From Halolactibacillus miurensis (GTDB lineage: Bacteria; Bacillota; Bacilli; Bacillales; Amphibacillaceae): 64,000 bases of DNA. A program made the translations under genes and the position numbers. How positions within the stretch are numbered: position 1 is the stretch's first letter; every line of letters starts with the position of its first letter. This document shows positions 54,401 through 61,514 of the stretch, one piece after another. The DNA lies in the NCBI RefSeq assembly GCF_900116255.1, contig NZ_FPAI01000011.1:1-64000 (forward strand), in the 5' to 3' direction. The notes beneath the pieces were generated by a model. It was not told where the DNA came from. It did not search any database and saw nothing but the letters and a program-made list of their open reading frames with translations.

Positions 54401-54531
54401 TAAAAGGGTTGAGTCAGAAAAACCGTATTTTAGGCATTATTTCGCACGTCCCCCAACTAAAAGAAGAAATTTATGCTAAACTAGACATAACCACATCACC
54501 CAATGGGTCTGATGCGGCCTTTAGCTTTTAA
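51421..54531 (+). CDS. sbcC: exonuclease SbcC (Rad50-like ATPase subunit)
   Basis: 1036 residues. Walker A GPTGAGKTT is at 35-43. Two long coiled coils of about 300 residues each flank the zinc hook CPVC at 519-522. The ABC signature LSGGEGFKASLS lies near 941, and Walker B LFIDEGFG near 974. It is the SMC-like partner of SbcD. The start is TTG 51421 after GAAAGGGGG, coupled to sbcD. It is a little shorter than B. subtilis SbcC (about 1130), the difference being in the coiled coils. Confidence 0.96.
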   Translation: MRTLFLEFQAFGPYKHKQTLDFTELGEESLFLITGPTGAGKTTIFDAICFSLYGKASGTDRDHDTLRSDFSSHDTDTFVRFTFSVGDETYRVLRKPKQWIPKLRGEGLKEEPATAVLETCIDGAFVVTESKINEVNDKIKRVLGLDYDQFLKMIMIPQGEFRRLISENSQEREQILQKLFQTAKYAELQDYFKDKAKEQAQQLADLQQRLQFEWQRIPWDSEVEVDQLTTTQLIERLETKMRETKQHIQHNETKQTELKQSMDQKNRALQHQTHLLEAFSDYETKQQELAVLLEKEPEITKKRQTLEAAEKAATLDYYYQDYQSRKQEVQNKSTERDTVLKKVANVTQAFHEQQAEFDRLHKQVDTFDSVKDDLKAAKQQREDWLTYEKKTDSLIEQGNHLRTLTETYEEKQATLSTLATAIKEKEVILNARHEMEASYLKVLNEQEKQETVLKKLSEAKTATQTLAQLRKTYKDEQTQLQSFETAVEKAKQKETETDKRWRDGYANRLKEALSSGEPCPVCGSKEHPGARHTQVALVSDAVLQAAKTDREQKEQALRQKQAELAELKLKGTYQREKVDGLLKDVSKDNASTSDVSALQEWIDEREAQLTDVKKEVKHYEEQKRRLSELGTTLEKETKQYSNLEAELNALMDTIVKEKETVQKLETECELLKQRLPIAEMTFRQFEAQFKDKQTKLKTFEIEYEQADKKRRQLETDKQTLETELNSLTRYLTELREKETDRQAAFQQQLIDSAFHSEADFLTARQPADVRETLKREIQTFDEARQTLAVHINTLTDRINDQEKPDIAPLKAELSVLDERYNTLVKETTRLEELFELMAQVRKKVNQQLDTIKQAEQQYQTIKKLADLSRGENHLKLSFERFVLSSFLDDILVKANQRLVELTDYRYQLRRSHEIAKRGAQSGLDLEVIDHHTSKVRSVKTLSGGEGFKASLSLALGMADVVQAYSGGIQLDTLFIDEGFGTLDDISLEQAINTLKGLSQKNRILGIISHVPQLKEEIYAKLDITTSPNGSDAAFSF

Positions 54532-54561
54532 TTATTGATAGAACAGAAATGAGGGATTTAT

Positions 54562-54810
54562 ATGAGTATGCCATTATCATTAGAATGGACATTAGTAACG
54601 GAAGGAAAAGAGCGTCGACTTGAGGAAGAAGACAATCACTTTACGTTAACACTTGAAGGGTATCGTTTATATCCCCTTCATGAAAGAATTGAAATTAGAC
54701 GGCATCAAACATCTGACCAAATTGGGTTTGGGGAAATTAAATCACTAACCTTTACGGAAAATAAAACCGAGATCCTTTATCAATTGGTGTCGCTTTATAG
54801 TGTAAATTAA
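54562..54810 (+). CDS. DUF2584-like small protein
   Basis: 82 residues starting MSMPLSLEWTLVTEGKE, with EGYRLYPLHERIEIRR and LYQLVSLYSVN. This resembles the DUF2584 family of Bacillaceae (recalled pattern MGMPLE...TKGKE...EGYRLYP...SLxS.N). It is predicted to be beta-rich and soluble. ATG 54562 follows GAGGG. It is probably co-transcribed with sbcC, and a strong terminator follows. The function is unknown. Confidence 0.75.
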   Translation: MSMPLSLEWTLVTEGKERRLEEEDNHFTLTLEGYRLYPLHERIEIRRHQTSDQIGFGEIKSLTFTENKTEILYQLVSLYSVN

Positions 54811-54832
54811 GCGTGTATCACCGCTTTATGTC

Positions 54833-54876
54833 AAAAAAGATTATTTCTTGCGCTTGCCCAGGAAATAATCTTTTTT
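54833..54876 (+). terminator. terminator after DUF2584-like gene
   Basis: AAAAAAGATTATTTC/GAAATAATCTTTTTT, a perfect 15-bp stem ending in a T-run. Confidence 0.92.
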
Positions 54877-54965
54877 ATTTGTCCATTAATTTCCCCGCAC
54901 TTATTATCTCAGAATTTAGCTCTATCCTTGAAAGGGTTCATCAATCTATACCAGAAGCAAATGGG

Positions 54966-54993
54966 ACGTTTCTCTTGGCGCGCGCATATAGTA
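54966..54993 (+). promoter_or_regulatory. predicted sigma-K promoter of the YqfQ-like gene
   Basis: AC (54966-54967), 17 bp, then CATATAGTA (54985-54993), a full CATA-n3-TA -10. Spacing and -10 are identical to the predicted spoVIF promoter. Confidence 0.5.
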
Positions 54994-55021
54994 AGGTAAA
55001 AGGAAATAATGAGGTGAAACT

Positions 55022-55516
55022 ATGTGTGCTTATTACCCAAACGGACCGTATATGCCCTACCCGCCGTACTACTATCCTTATCAACCACCGACGCAAAAGT
55101 TAACCAAGCCTAAAACCTTAACCAATATGACCGCAACCTCTCAAGTAACAAAACAATTAAAAGATTTACCCCAATATTTAGATCAGCTTCAACATGTGTT
55201 GAAAACGACTCAATCGTTTGTCCCTTATATTAAACAATATGGGCCTTTGCTTAAGAGTTTACCGGAATTAATTCAAGTGTTTAAGTCTGATGATAAACCG
55301 GCGGAAAAAGCGTCCAAGTTACCCGCTAAAACTAAAGAGACAGATCGGCCTAAACAGATGAACTTTTTATCTGAGCCACTCCCTGACACGAACCATAGTG
55401 ATGAAAGTGAGCAACTTGAACCACTCATCTCTACCGATTATAAACGTCCGAGCTGTTTAACGATAGAAGCATTTGAAGAAATCGTCGACTCAAATGGCCC
55501 GGCGCTGTATATATAA
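55022..55516 (+). CDS. YqfQ/VrrA-like protein, probable spore-associated
   Basis: 164 residues. The N-terminus is Tyr/Pro-rich (YPNGPYMPYPPYYYPYQPP), the middle holds a helical LPQYLDQLQHVLK.TQSFVPYIKQYGPLLKSLPELIQVFK, and the tail is acidic and polar. The QYGPLLKxLP pattern recalls the YqfQ/VrrA family, and Tyr/Pro-rich ends are common in coat proteins. A sigma-K-type promoter upstream fits expression in the mother cell. GAGGTGA precedes ATG 55022. The assignment is tentative. Confidence 0.7.
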   Translation: MCAYYPNGPYMPYPPYYYPYQPPTQKLTKPKTLTNMTATSQVTKQLKDLPQYLDQLQHVLKTTQSFVPYIKQYGPLLKSLPELIQVFKSDDKPAEKASKLPAKTKETDRPKQMNFLSEPLPDTNHSDESEQLEPLISTDYKRPSCLTIEAFEEIVDSNGPALYI

Positions 55517-55688
55517 GGCGTCCGTAACAAAAGATAATTAGCCAAGCGTCGGTGGTTGAATTAACGTAGAAAGTCGTCAAGTATAATCAAGTTAAAAACC
55601 TCCCGCCTCAAGTAAACATCATACACGAGCGAAATAGTTGATTGAAGGCATCTTTCGCCGTACACTGTAATTAAAAGGTGGGATGAAG

Positions 55689-56642
55689 ATGACAAAACAA
55701 ATCGCAACATTCGCGGGTGGTTGTTTCTGGTGTATGGTTGAACCATTTGATGAACAACCGGGCATTGAAAAAATCGTCTCTGGCTATACGGGTGGACATA
55801 CAAAAAATCCAACGTATGAAGAAGTATGCTCCGACACAACCGGTCACGTTGAAGCCGTTCAAATCACGTATGACCCGGATGTGTTTCCGTACGAGAAATT
55901 GTTAGAGTTGTTCTGGCGTCAAATTGACCCAACGGATGATGGGGGACAATTTCATGACCGCGGGGAATCGTATCGAACAGCCATTTTTTATCACAACGAT
56001 GAACAAAAAAGACTGGCTGAACAGTCCAAACAACAATTAGAGGCTTCTGGTGTCTTTAAGCAACCTGTTGTCACAGACGTTCGTCCAGCGGATACATTCT
56101 ATCCAGCGGAAGACAAACACCAAGATTACTATAAAAAGCACCGCTTCCATTATCGTCTTTATAAAAAAGGCTCGGGTCGAGCGGATTTTATCAATAAAAC
56201 ATGGCATAAACAACCGGACCAATCGGAACTTAAACAACGTTTGACCGAGATGCAGTATCATGTCACACAAGAAAACGGGACAGAACCACCGTTTCAGAAT
56301 GCTTACTACGCTAACGAAGAAGACGGCATTTATGTCGATATCGTCAGTGGTGAGCCGCTCTTTTCAACAACGGACCAATATGATGCCGGTTGTGGGTGGC
56401 CAAGCTTTACCCGACCACTTAGTCGTGAACGGCTAGAAGAGAAAATGGACACAAGCCATGGTATGCGCCGGATTGAAATCCGTTCAAAACAAGCTGACTC
56501 ACACTTAGGTCACGTATTTGATGATGGACCTAAAGACCAAGGTGGTAGCCGCTATTGTATTAATTCAGCTGCGTTACGCTTTGTCAAGAAAGAAGATTTA
56601 GAAACAGAAGGTTACGGCGAATACTTGAGTCTTTTTGAGTAA
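55689..56642 (+). CDS. msrAB: fused methionine sulfoxide reductase MsrA-MsrB
   Basis: 317 residues. MsrA (about 1-160) has catalytic GGCFWC with Cys12 and Cys15. MsrB (about 175-317) has [24 protein letters not shown] and the catalytic Cys in [14 protein letters not shown]. It repairs both stereoisomers of oxidised methionine using thioredoxin. The MsrB zinc cysteines (CxxC pairs) are not present, as in many fused forms. The start at ATG 55689 is six bases after AAAGGTGGG; ATG 55683 is closer to that site. Confidence 0.95.
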   Translation: MTKQIATFAGGCFWCMVEPFDEQPGIEKIVSGYTGGHTKNPTYEEVCSDTTGHVEAVQITYDPDVFPYEKLLELFWRQIDPTDDGGQFHDRGESYRTAIFYHNDEQKRLAEQSKQQLEASGVFKQPVVTDVRPADTFYPAEDKHQDYYKKHRFHYRLYKKGSGRADFINKTWHKQPDQSELKQRLTEMQYHVTQENGTEPPFQNAYYANEEDGIYVDIVSGEPLFSTTDQYDAGCGWPSFTRPLSRERLEEKMDTSHGMRRIEIRSKQADSHLGHVFDDGPKDQGGSRYCINSAALRFVKKEDLETEGYGEYLSLFE

Positions 56643-56673
56643 GGAGACGTGAGATAATGGATTGACCGACATA

Positions 56674-56707
56674 CCGCCGAATCAAGCTGATTCGGCGGTG
56701 TTTTCTT
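56674..56707 (+). terminator. terminator after msrAB
   Basis: ACCGCCGAATCA/TGATTCGGCGGT, a perfect 12-bp stem with a 3-nt loop, then GTTTTCTT. Confidence 0.92.
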
Positions 56708-56775
56708 ACATAGGATGAAGACGTAAAGACTAAAGCATTTTATAAGGACTTATTTTAAAGACGGAGGTAATCAGT

Positions 56776-57279
56776 ATGACACAAATTAGACAAGCAAATG
56801 AAGTGGATATTCCAGTCATTCAGAAGATTGCAACGGAGAGTTGGCATCACACGTATGAAACGTTAATCCCGCTTGACATCATCAACCAATGTATCGACGT
56901 TTTCTATCATCACGATCGATTAATAAAGCGAATAAAGCACCACACAGTCCTCGTCGCCATCAAGGATCAACAACTGATTGGATTTATAGATGCCTCAAAC
57001 GATAAGCCGGATGCTTTTCTTTATGCTTTGTACCTGAAACCTGACGTCACGCATAAAGGCATAGGTTCAGAGCTTTTTAAGGAATACTTGAGATGCACGC
57101 ACCCTAAGACAGTGACCGTCGATGTTGAAAGAGGCAATGATCCTGCTGTTTGCTTTTATGAAAAGCACGGCTTTAAATATGAAAGGGCGTTTGTTGATGT
57201 GGTGTTTGATTACTCGCTACAAACAGAATGTTACGTTTGGAGAGAAATAGAAGCAACAGCGACACAGGGGTTAAAGTGA
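56776..57279 (+). CDS. GNAT family N-acetyltransferase
   Basis: 167 residues with the GNAT fold. IRQANEVDIPVIQKIA is at the start, strand LVAIKDQQLIGFIDAS near 60 and the acetyl-CoA loop LKPDVTHKGIGSELF near 90 (Q/RxxGxG/A variant HKGIGS). VCFYEKHGFKYER near 125 completes the fold. The substrate is unknown; the N-terminal TWHxTYxxLIP pattern is common in small-molecule or peptide acetylating members. GGAGGTAATC precedes ATG 56776. Confidence 0.88.
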   Translation: MTQIRQANEVDIPVIQKIATESWHHTYETLIPLDIINQCIDVFYHHDRLIKRIKHHTVLVAIKDQQLIGFIDASNDKPDAFLYALYLKPDVTHKGIGSELFKEYLRCTHPKTVTVDVERGNDPAVCFYEKHGFKYERAFVDVVFDYSLQTECYVWREIEATATQGLK

Positions 57280-57318
57280 AAATCGCAGTGAAATAGCCTT
57301 ATCTTTTTTGACAAAACA

Positions 57319-57327
57319 TGATAAACT
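57319..57327 (+). promoter_or_regulatory. likely promoter of the 71-residue gene
   Basis: TG-A-TAAACT extended -10. A TTGACA at 57308-57313 is too close to pair with it. AGAAC-AGAA-GTTTA just downstream (57328-57341) vaguely resembles a LexA box. Confidence 0.35.
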
Positions 57328-57358
57328 AGAACAGAAGTTTATTGAGCTAAAGGAGAGA

Positions 57359-57574
57359 ATGACTGTGATTCATAAAGATTGGGAACAACGTGACACGATA
57401 AAAACGATTCGTTGTGTCCATGCGGACGCAAAGAAGTTTGTCGTTGATACCATGTTAACGCCAGGGAAAGATTATGAAGTGAAAAATGAAACTGATGAAT
57501 TTTATTTCATCTTGGATAACTCCAATCGTATCGGTGGTTTTAGAAAAGAATATTTTTCTGAAAAAAATGAATAA
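57359..57574 (+). CDS. DUF6501-like small protein
   Basis: 71 residues starting MTVIHKDWEQRDTIKTIRCVHADAKKF, then GKDYEVKNETDEFYFILDNSNRIGGFRKEYF. The GKxYEVKNETDEFYFI...IGGFxKEYF pattern matches a small conserved Bacillaceae family (DUF6501 as remembered). It is predicted to be a beta-rich cytosolic protein. ATG 57359 follows AAAGGAGAG. The in-frame TTG at 57308 is part of the promoter region. The function is unknown. Confidence 0.72.
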   Translation: MTVIHKDWEQRDTIKTIRCVHADAKKFVVDTMLTPGKDYEVKNETDEFYFILDNSNRIGGFRKEYFSEKNE

Positions 57575-57657
57575 ATGTGGTTTTCTAGGGTCAATTTAAG
57601 GTAATAGTTTAGGTAAGAACATTTTTAATGATACTAGCCTCAGGGGGAGATGATCGC

Positions 57658-58197
57658 ATGAAACAACTGATACTCATTCGTCATTGTCACGCAGAAGGTA
57701 AGCATAAAGATTCACCGCTGACAAATTTAGGTGTGAATCAAGCACGTCGCGTAGCTGAATACTTAGAAAAAGAAGGACTTCGACCAAAAAAACTGGTATC
57801 AAGTCCATACATGCGTGCTGTAGAGACTGTTCGTCCTTATGCGAGACAAAATAATCTTGAGGTGATTAAAGATACGCGTCTTCAAGAACAGGTGTTGAGT
57901 GATCAACCCGTGGATGATTATGTCGGGGTCGTGAAAGCGTCTTTTAGTGATCCAGATTATAAACTCCCAGGCGGAGAATCAGCGAAAGATGCTCTCTGTC
58001 GTTTTAAACAAGTGATTGATGAGTATAGTGAAGAAGATGCCCCACTTTTAGTGGTCACGCACGGTCATTTACTCGCCCTTTACCTTCATGAAATTAACCC
58101 TGATTTTAACTTTAAAGATTGGCAAGTACTGAAGAATCCTGACGTGTTTATTGTCCATATTGATGGTGATCATCAAGAACTGAAACACGTTTGGTGA
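57658..58197 (+). CDS. histidine phosphatase superfamily protein
   Basis: 179 residues of the phosphoglycerate-mutase-like fold. The catalytic His is in LIRHCHAEG (residues 6-14; RHC in place of the common RHG), with VSSPYMRAVETVRPYA near 49 and the second catalytic His in VVTHGHLLALYL near 140. It is likely a phosphatase rather than a mutase, and the substrate is unknown. ATG 57658 follows AGGGGGAG. It forms a pair with the ferredoxin gene 34 bp downstream. Confidence 0.9.
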   Translation: MKQLILIRHCHAEGKHKDSPLTNLGVNQARRVAEYLEKEGLRPKKLVSSPYMRAVETVRPYARQNNLEVIKDTRLQEQVLSDQPVDDYVGVVKASFSDPDYKLPGGESAKDALCRFKQVIDEYSEEDAPLLVVTHGHLLALYLHEINPDFNFKDWQVLKNPDVFIVHIDGDHQELKHVW

Positions 58198-58231
58198 TAA
58201 ATGGCGTCAACATTGAAGAGGAGGAGAACAA

Positions 58232-58477
58232 ATGGCTTTTGTAATTACATCTGAGTGTATTGATGAGAAAGCAGGCGAATGTCAAGAAGTGTGTCCTGTG
58301 GATTGTATAGAAGAAGGAAAAGATATGTACTATATTGACCCCGATATTTGTATTGATTGCGGGGCATGTGAAGCGGTCTGTCCTGTTGATGCGATATTCA
58401 TGGAAGATGAAGTACCAGAATCAGAACATGACTATATTGCCCTGAACCGTCGTTTCTTTGAAGAAAATGAAGGATGA
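58232..58477 (+). CDS. dicluster 4Fe-4S ferredoxin
   Basis: 81 residues. The first cysteine group is C9...C17...C21-P with an extra Cys25, and the second is CIDCGACEAVCP near 40-51. The acidic tail follows (EDEVPESEHDY). The spacing CX7CX3CP plus CX2CX2CX3CP indicates two [4Fe-4S] clusters of the YfhL type. It is a low-potential electron carrier distinct from Fer at the left edge. GAGGAGGAG precedes the ATG. Confidence 0.93.
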   Translation: MAFVITSECIDEKAGECQEVCPVDCIEEGKDMYYIDPDICIDCGACEAVCPVDAIFMEDEVPESEHDYIALNRRFFEENEG

Positions 58478-58480
58478 CAT

Positions 58481-58514
58481 AAAAGGTCGTAAGCTTTAAA
58501 GCTTACGACCTTTT
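58481..58514. terminator. bidirectional terminator between ferredoxin and acyP
   Basis: A perfect 17+17 palindrome: AAAAGGTCGTAAGCTTT and its complement, flanked by A- and T-runs for the two converging genes. Confidence 0.93.
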
Positions 58515-58573
58515 GATATTGAAAATAATTTTTAACCCCCTTATTATCTGTGATGAATCGTTTAGTTGCGGCT

Positions 58574-58855
58574 TTAATAGGTTGTTCGAAAACGGCTATA
58601 GCCCGTTAGTTCTTCTGTTACCTCAACGTCCACATCTGTCACTTTAGCTGAAGGACTTATACCGCTTTTAATTTCATCGATGAGTTGATAGACTTTGCTT
58701 GCCTCACCTTCTATTTCAGTCTCAACCGTTCCATCAGGTAAGTTCTTAACATAACCAAAGACGCCAATCTCGTTTGCTTTCATTTCCGTCATATAACGAA
58801 AGCCTACGCCTTGGACGCGTCCGTGGACAATGACGTGCGCATGTAGTTTTCCCAT
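58574..58855 (-). CDS. acyP: acylphosphatase
   Basis: 93 residues that hydrolyse acyl phosphates. The phosphate loop with the catalytic Arg is GRVQGVGFRYM (about 12-22), and the catalytic Asn is in GYVKNLPDGTVE near 39. The start MGKLHAHVIVHG at 58855 has AAAGGAGATTG upstream. Longer in-frame readings precede this site. Confidence 0.95.
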   Translation of the reverse strand: MGKLHAHVIVHGRVQGVGFRYMTEMKANEIGVFGYVKNLPDGTVETEIEGEASKVYQLIDEIKSGISPSAKVTDVDVEVTEELTGYSRFRTTY

Positions 58856-59001
58856 CGTCAATCTCCTTTCTAGCTTGTTTATCTTCAAGTGCTGATCCAT
58901 TTGTGCTCTATAGATTTAATACCCGATAGCCGGTAACGTTAAACGAAGGAGGCATGTGTAACCGCTTAAATATAGTATTTATAACAAAAAGTACGTTTAA
59001 C

Positions 59002-59043
59002 TGTGATAAAAATCACATCATTTTCAGATGAAACCTTTATAAT
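59002..59043 (+). promoter_or_regulatory. trhP1-trhP2 promoter with Fnr/Crp-type activator site
   Basis: TGTGA-TAAAAA-TCACA (59002-59017) is a perfect Crp/Fnr family operator with 6-bp symmetric arms (TGTGAT/ATCACA). TATAAT is at 59038-59043 and the -35 (ACATCA) is poor. With a start point near 59050 the operator centre falls at about -41, the class II activation position. Confidence 0.7.
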
Positions 59044-59076
59044 TAGCCATAGACTGTATTTTTAGAGGTGACAAAC

Positions 59077-60000
59077 ATGACAACTTATCAACCAGAATTA
59101 CAAGCAACCGCTAAAGACATGGATGAAGTCAAACGTGTTCTAAAAGCTGGAGCTGACGCCGTATTTGTTGGCCACCAACAATTTGGTAACCGCGTTGCGG
59201 GTGATTTTACATTAGAAGATATCAAAGCGGCCACGGCTTATGCCGCGTCGTTAAATAAAAAAGTTTATGTGATGGTCAACGCCATTTATCATAATGATCA
59301 TTTACGTGACTTACCTGATTACTTAGGGCAACTAAAAGAAATTGGCGTCAACGGTATTGTCGCAGGTGATCAAGCGATTTTTCAAATTATTCATGACTTA
59401 GACTTTGACTTACCACTTATTTGGAACCCAGCCACACTTTCAACGAATTATCAAACACTAAACTTTTGGCATAAACGCGGGGCTACGCGTGCTGCTCTAT
59501 CGAATGAGTTACGCCTCGATGCTTCAATTGAAATTAAAGCGCATGTGAAGTGTTTGATTGATATTCAAGTTCATGGCATGAGCTGTATTTTTCAATCCAA
59601 GCGGAAACTTGTCAAGAACTATTATGACCATATTGAGCGCGACTATGATCCAATGGTTGCGCGCTTTATTAAAGAAGATCGTAAATCAGAAACACATTAT
59701 CCGATTTTTGAAGATGCCAACGGCACCCATATTATGAGTACATCGGATTTAATGATGATTGATCATTTAGATGAGATTCTAGCTGGTCAGATTGACGGGC
59801 TCAAAATCGAAGGTATTCTAAAACCTACCGAATACAATGAACACATTGTCGCGATTTATCGTGAAGCGATTGATACATGTCTAAAAGACAAAGACGCTTA
59901 TCAAATGAAAAAAGCGCGATTTAAACAAGCGATTTATCAGATTCAGCCTAAAGACCGACAGCTTGATACGGGTTTCTATTTCAAAGAACAGATCTATTAA
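59077..60000 (+). CDS. trhP1: peptidase U32 family, tRNA hydroxylation protein TrhP1 (YrrN-like)
   Basis: A 307-residue TIM-barrel protein of the U32 family. ADAVFVGHQQFGNRVAGDF near 28, VMVNAIYHN near 65 and GVNGIVAGDQAIF near 90 are typical. The family block VHGMSCIFQSKRKLVKNYY near 168 and LKIEGILKPTEY near 246 follow. In B. subtilis YrrN and YrrO are needed for prephenate-dependent hydroxylation of U34 in tRNA, and the pair here has the same order and sizes. ATG 59077 follows GAGGTGA. Confidence 0.85.
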   Translation: MTTYQPELQATAKDMDEVKRVLKAGADAVFVGHQQFGNRVAGDFTLEDIKAATAYAASLNKKVYVMVNAIYHNDHLRDLPDYLGQLKEIGVNGIVAGDQAIFQIIHDLDFDLPLIWNPATLSTNYQTLNFWHKRGATRAALSNELRLDASIEIKAHVKCLIDIQVHGMSCIFQSKRKLVKNYYDHIERDYDPMVARFIKEDRKSETHYPIFEDANGTHIMSTSDLMMIDHLDEILAGQIDGLKIEGILKPTEYNEHIVAIYREAIDTCLKDKDAYQMKKARFKQAIYQIQPKDRQLDTGFYFKEQIY

Positions 60001-60015
60001 AAAGGGGTAAGGACG

Positions 60016-61242
60016 ATGGAGCATACACGAAGAAAACCAGAATTACTTGCGCCAGCGGGTAATTTAGAAAAGTTAAAATTTGCGATTCATTACGGTGCCG
60101 ATGCCGTTTATATCGGGGGAAAACAATTTGGCCTGCGTTCTAACGCGGGAAACTTTACATTTGAGGAAATGCGTGAAGGCGTTCAATTTGCGGAGAAATA
60201 CGGCTCGAAAGTCTACGTGGCAACAAATATTATTGCCCATAATGAGAACTTAGAAGGCGCACATGAGTACTTTAAGACCCTTTATGATGTCGGGATTCAT
60301 GCGGTCATCGTGGCTGACCCAGCGCTTATTCAAGCCTGTCGTGAAGCGGCACCGGACTTAGAAGTGCATATTTCAACCCAAGCCTCGATCGCCAACTGGA
60401 AAACGGCTGAGTTTTGGAAAAATGAGGGTATTCCACGCGTCGTCTTAGCCCGTGAAGTATCGGTTGACGAGATTCGTGAGATGAAAGAAAAAGTTGACAT
60501 TGAGATAGAAGCGTTTATTCACGGGGCGATGTGTATCTCATACTCAGGTCGTTGTGTGTTGTCTAACCATATGACCTCACGTGATGCTAACCGCGGGGGA
60601 TGTGCCCAGTCGTGCCGGTGGAAATATGATTTATTTGAAGACGGTACAAAGGATGCAACAGAAGTATCAGATGAAGCGGATGAAATGTATACGATGAGTT
60701 CACAAGATTTAAGTATGGTGGAACATTTACCTGACTTAATTGAAGCAGGCGTTGATTCATTAAAGATTGAAGGTCGAATGAAGTCAATTCACTACGTCGC
60801 GACGGTTGTGAACGTCTACCGTAAAATCATTGACACGTATTTTGAAGATCCTGAAAACTATCAACTAGATCCTGCTTGGGTTGAGGAGATTTGGAAGGCC
60901 GCCCAGCGTAACTTAACGACCGCCTTTTACTATCATGAACCGACGCATAAAGATCAATTATACGGTAAACCAGAACGCTTACCGAAATATGATTTTGCGG
61001 GACTTGTGTTAGATTATGATAAAGAGACTCAAATCGCAACGATCCAACAACGGAATAACTTTGGCGTTGGCGATGAAGTCGAATTCTTTGGTCCGAACTT
61101 CTCACACTTTAAACAGACGATCACAGAGCTATATGACGATAAAGGCGAACCCGTTGACCGGGCGAAGCATGCGATGATGATCACAAAAGTCAAAGTCGAC
61201 CAACCAGTGGAATATTTAAATATGATGCGCAAACAAAAATAA
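60016..61242 (+). CDS. trhP2: peptidase U32 family, tRNA hydroxylation protein TrhP2 (YrrO-like)
   Basis: 408 residues. PELLAPAGNLEKLKFAIHYGADAVYIGG begins the barrel. The U32 signature with Fe-S-type cysteines is HGAMCISYSGRCVLSN near 170, then GGCAQSCRWKYDLF near 195. It is orthologous in layout to YrrO/TrhP2 and E. coli TrhP (YegQ), which make 5-hydroxyuridine at tRNA position 34 from prephenate without O2. Prephenate comes from AroH encoded in this window. It lies 15 bp after trhP1. Confidence 0.88.
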   Translation: MEHTRRKPELLAPAGNLEKLKFAIHYGADAVYIGGKQFGLRSNAGNFTFEEMREGVQFAEKYGSKVYVATNIIAHNENLEGAHEYFKTLYDVGIHAVIVADPALIQACREAAPDLEVHISTQASIANWKTAEFWKNEGIPRVVLAREVSVDEIREMKEKVDIEIEAFIHGAMCISYSGRCVLSNHMTSRDANRGGCAQSCRWKYDLFEDGTKDATEVSDEADEMYTMSSQDLSMVEHLPDLIEAGVDSLKIEGRMKSIHYVATVVNVYRKIIDTYFEDPENYQLDPAWVEEIWKAAQRNLTTAFYYHEPTHKDQLYGKPERLPKYDFAGLVLDYDKETQIATIQQRNNFGVGDEVEFFGPNFSHFKQTITELYDDKGEPVDRAKHAMMITKVKVDQPVEYLNMMRKQK

Positions 61243-61255
61243 TATAACTTTTTAG

Positions 61256-61290
61256 GCATACGATGACATCACTGTTGTCGTGTGCTTTTT
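61256..61290 (+). terminator. terminator of trhP operon
   Basis: GCATACGATGACA/TGTTGTCGTGTGC (13 bp, G-U pairs), loop TCAC, T5. Confidence 0.88.
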
Positions 61291-61447
61291 CATTGTGAGG
61301 AAAGAAAAATCATTGAAGGTATTATGAGAACAAACTAAATACTTTTTTGTATCTCAATAATTAGACGTTTAAATCGCTTAGTTTGGAATGTTTTCTAATA
61401 ATTTGAAAAAAGTGTTGATAATCGTCATGTAAATTGATACGTTAGTA

Positions 61448-61453
61448 TATAAT
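61448..61453 (+). promoter_or_regulatory. likely -10 of the membrane-protein gene
   Basis: TATAAT within TATATAATG, about 30 bp before the small leader ORF. No matching -35 at 17 bp. Confidence 0.35.
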
Positions 61454-61481
61454 GTTAAACATTATAGAAGGTGAGTTTCGT

Positions 61482-61514
61482 TTGAAAAATCATCAGACTG
61501 AGGTGAAAGAATGA
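61482..61514 (+). CDS. possible 10-residue leader peptide
   Basis: TTG 61482 after GAAGGTGA opens a frame of ten codons (MKNHQTEVKE) that ends in TGA overlapping the next ATG (ATGA). It could couple ribosomes into the next gene. It may equally be chance. Confidence 0.3.
   Translation: MKNHQTEVKE

Noticed and set aside
55561-55862. Minus-strand ORFs around the msrAB start
   Set aside because: They run through the msrAB leader and coding region and look like shadow translations; no family pattern.
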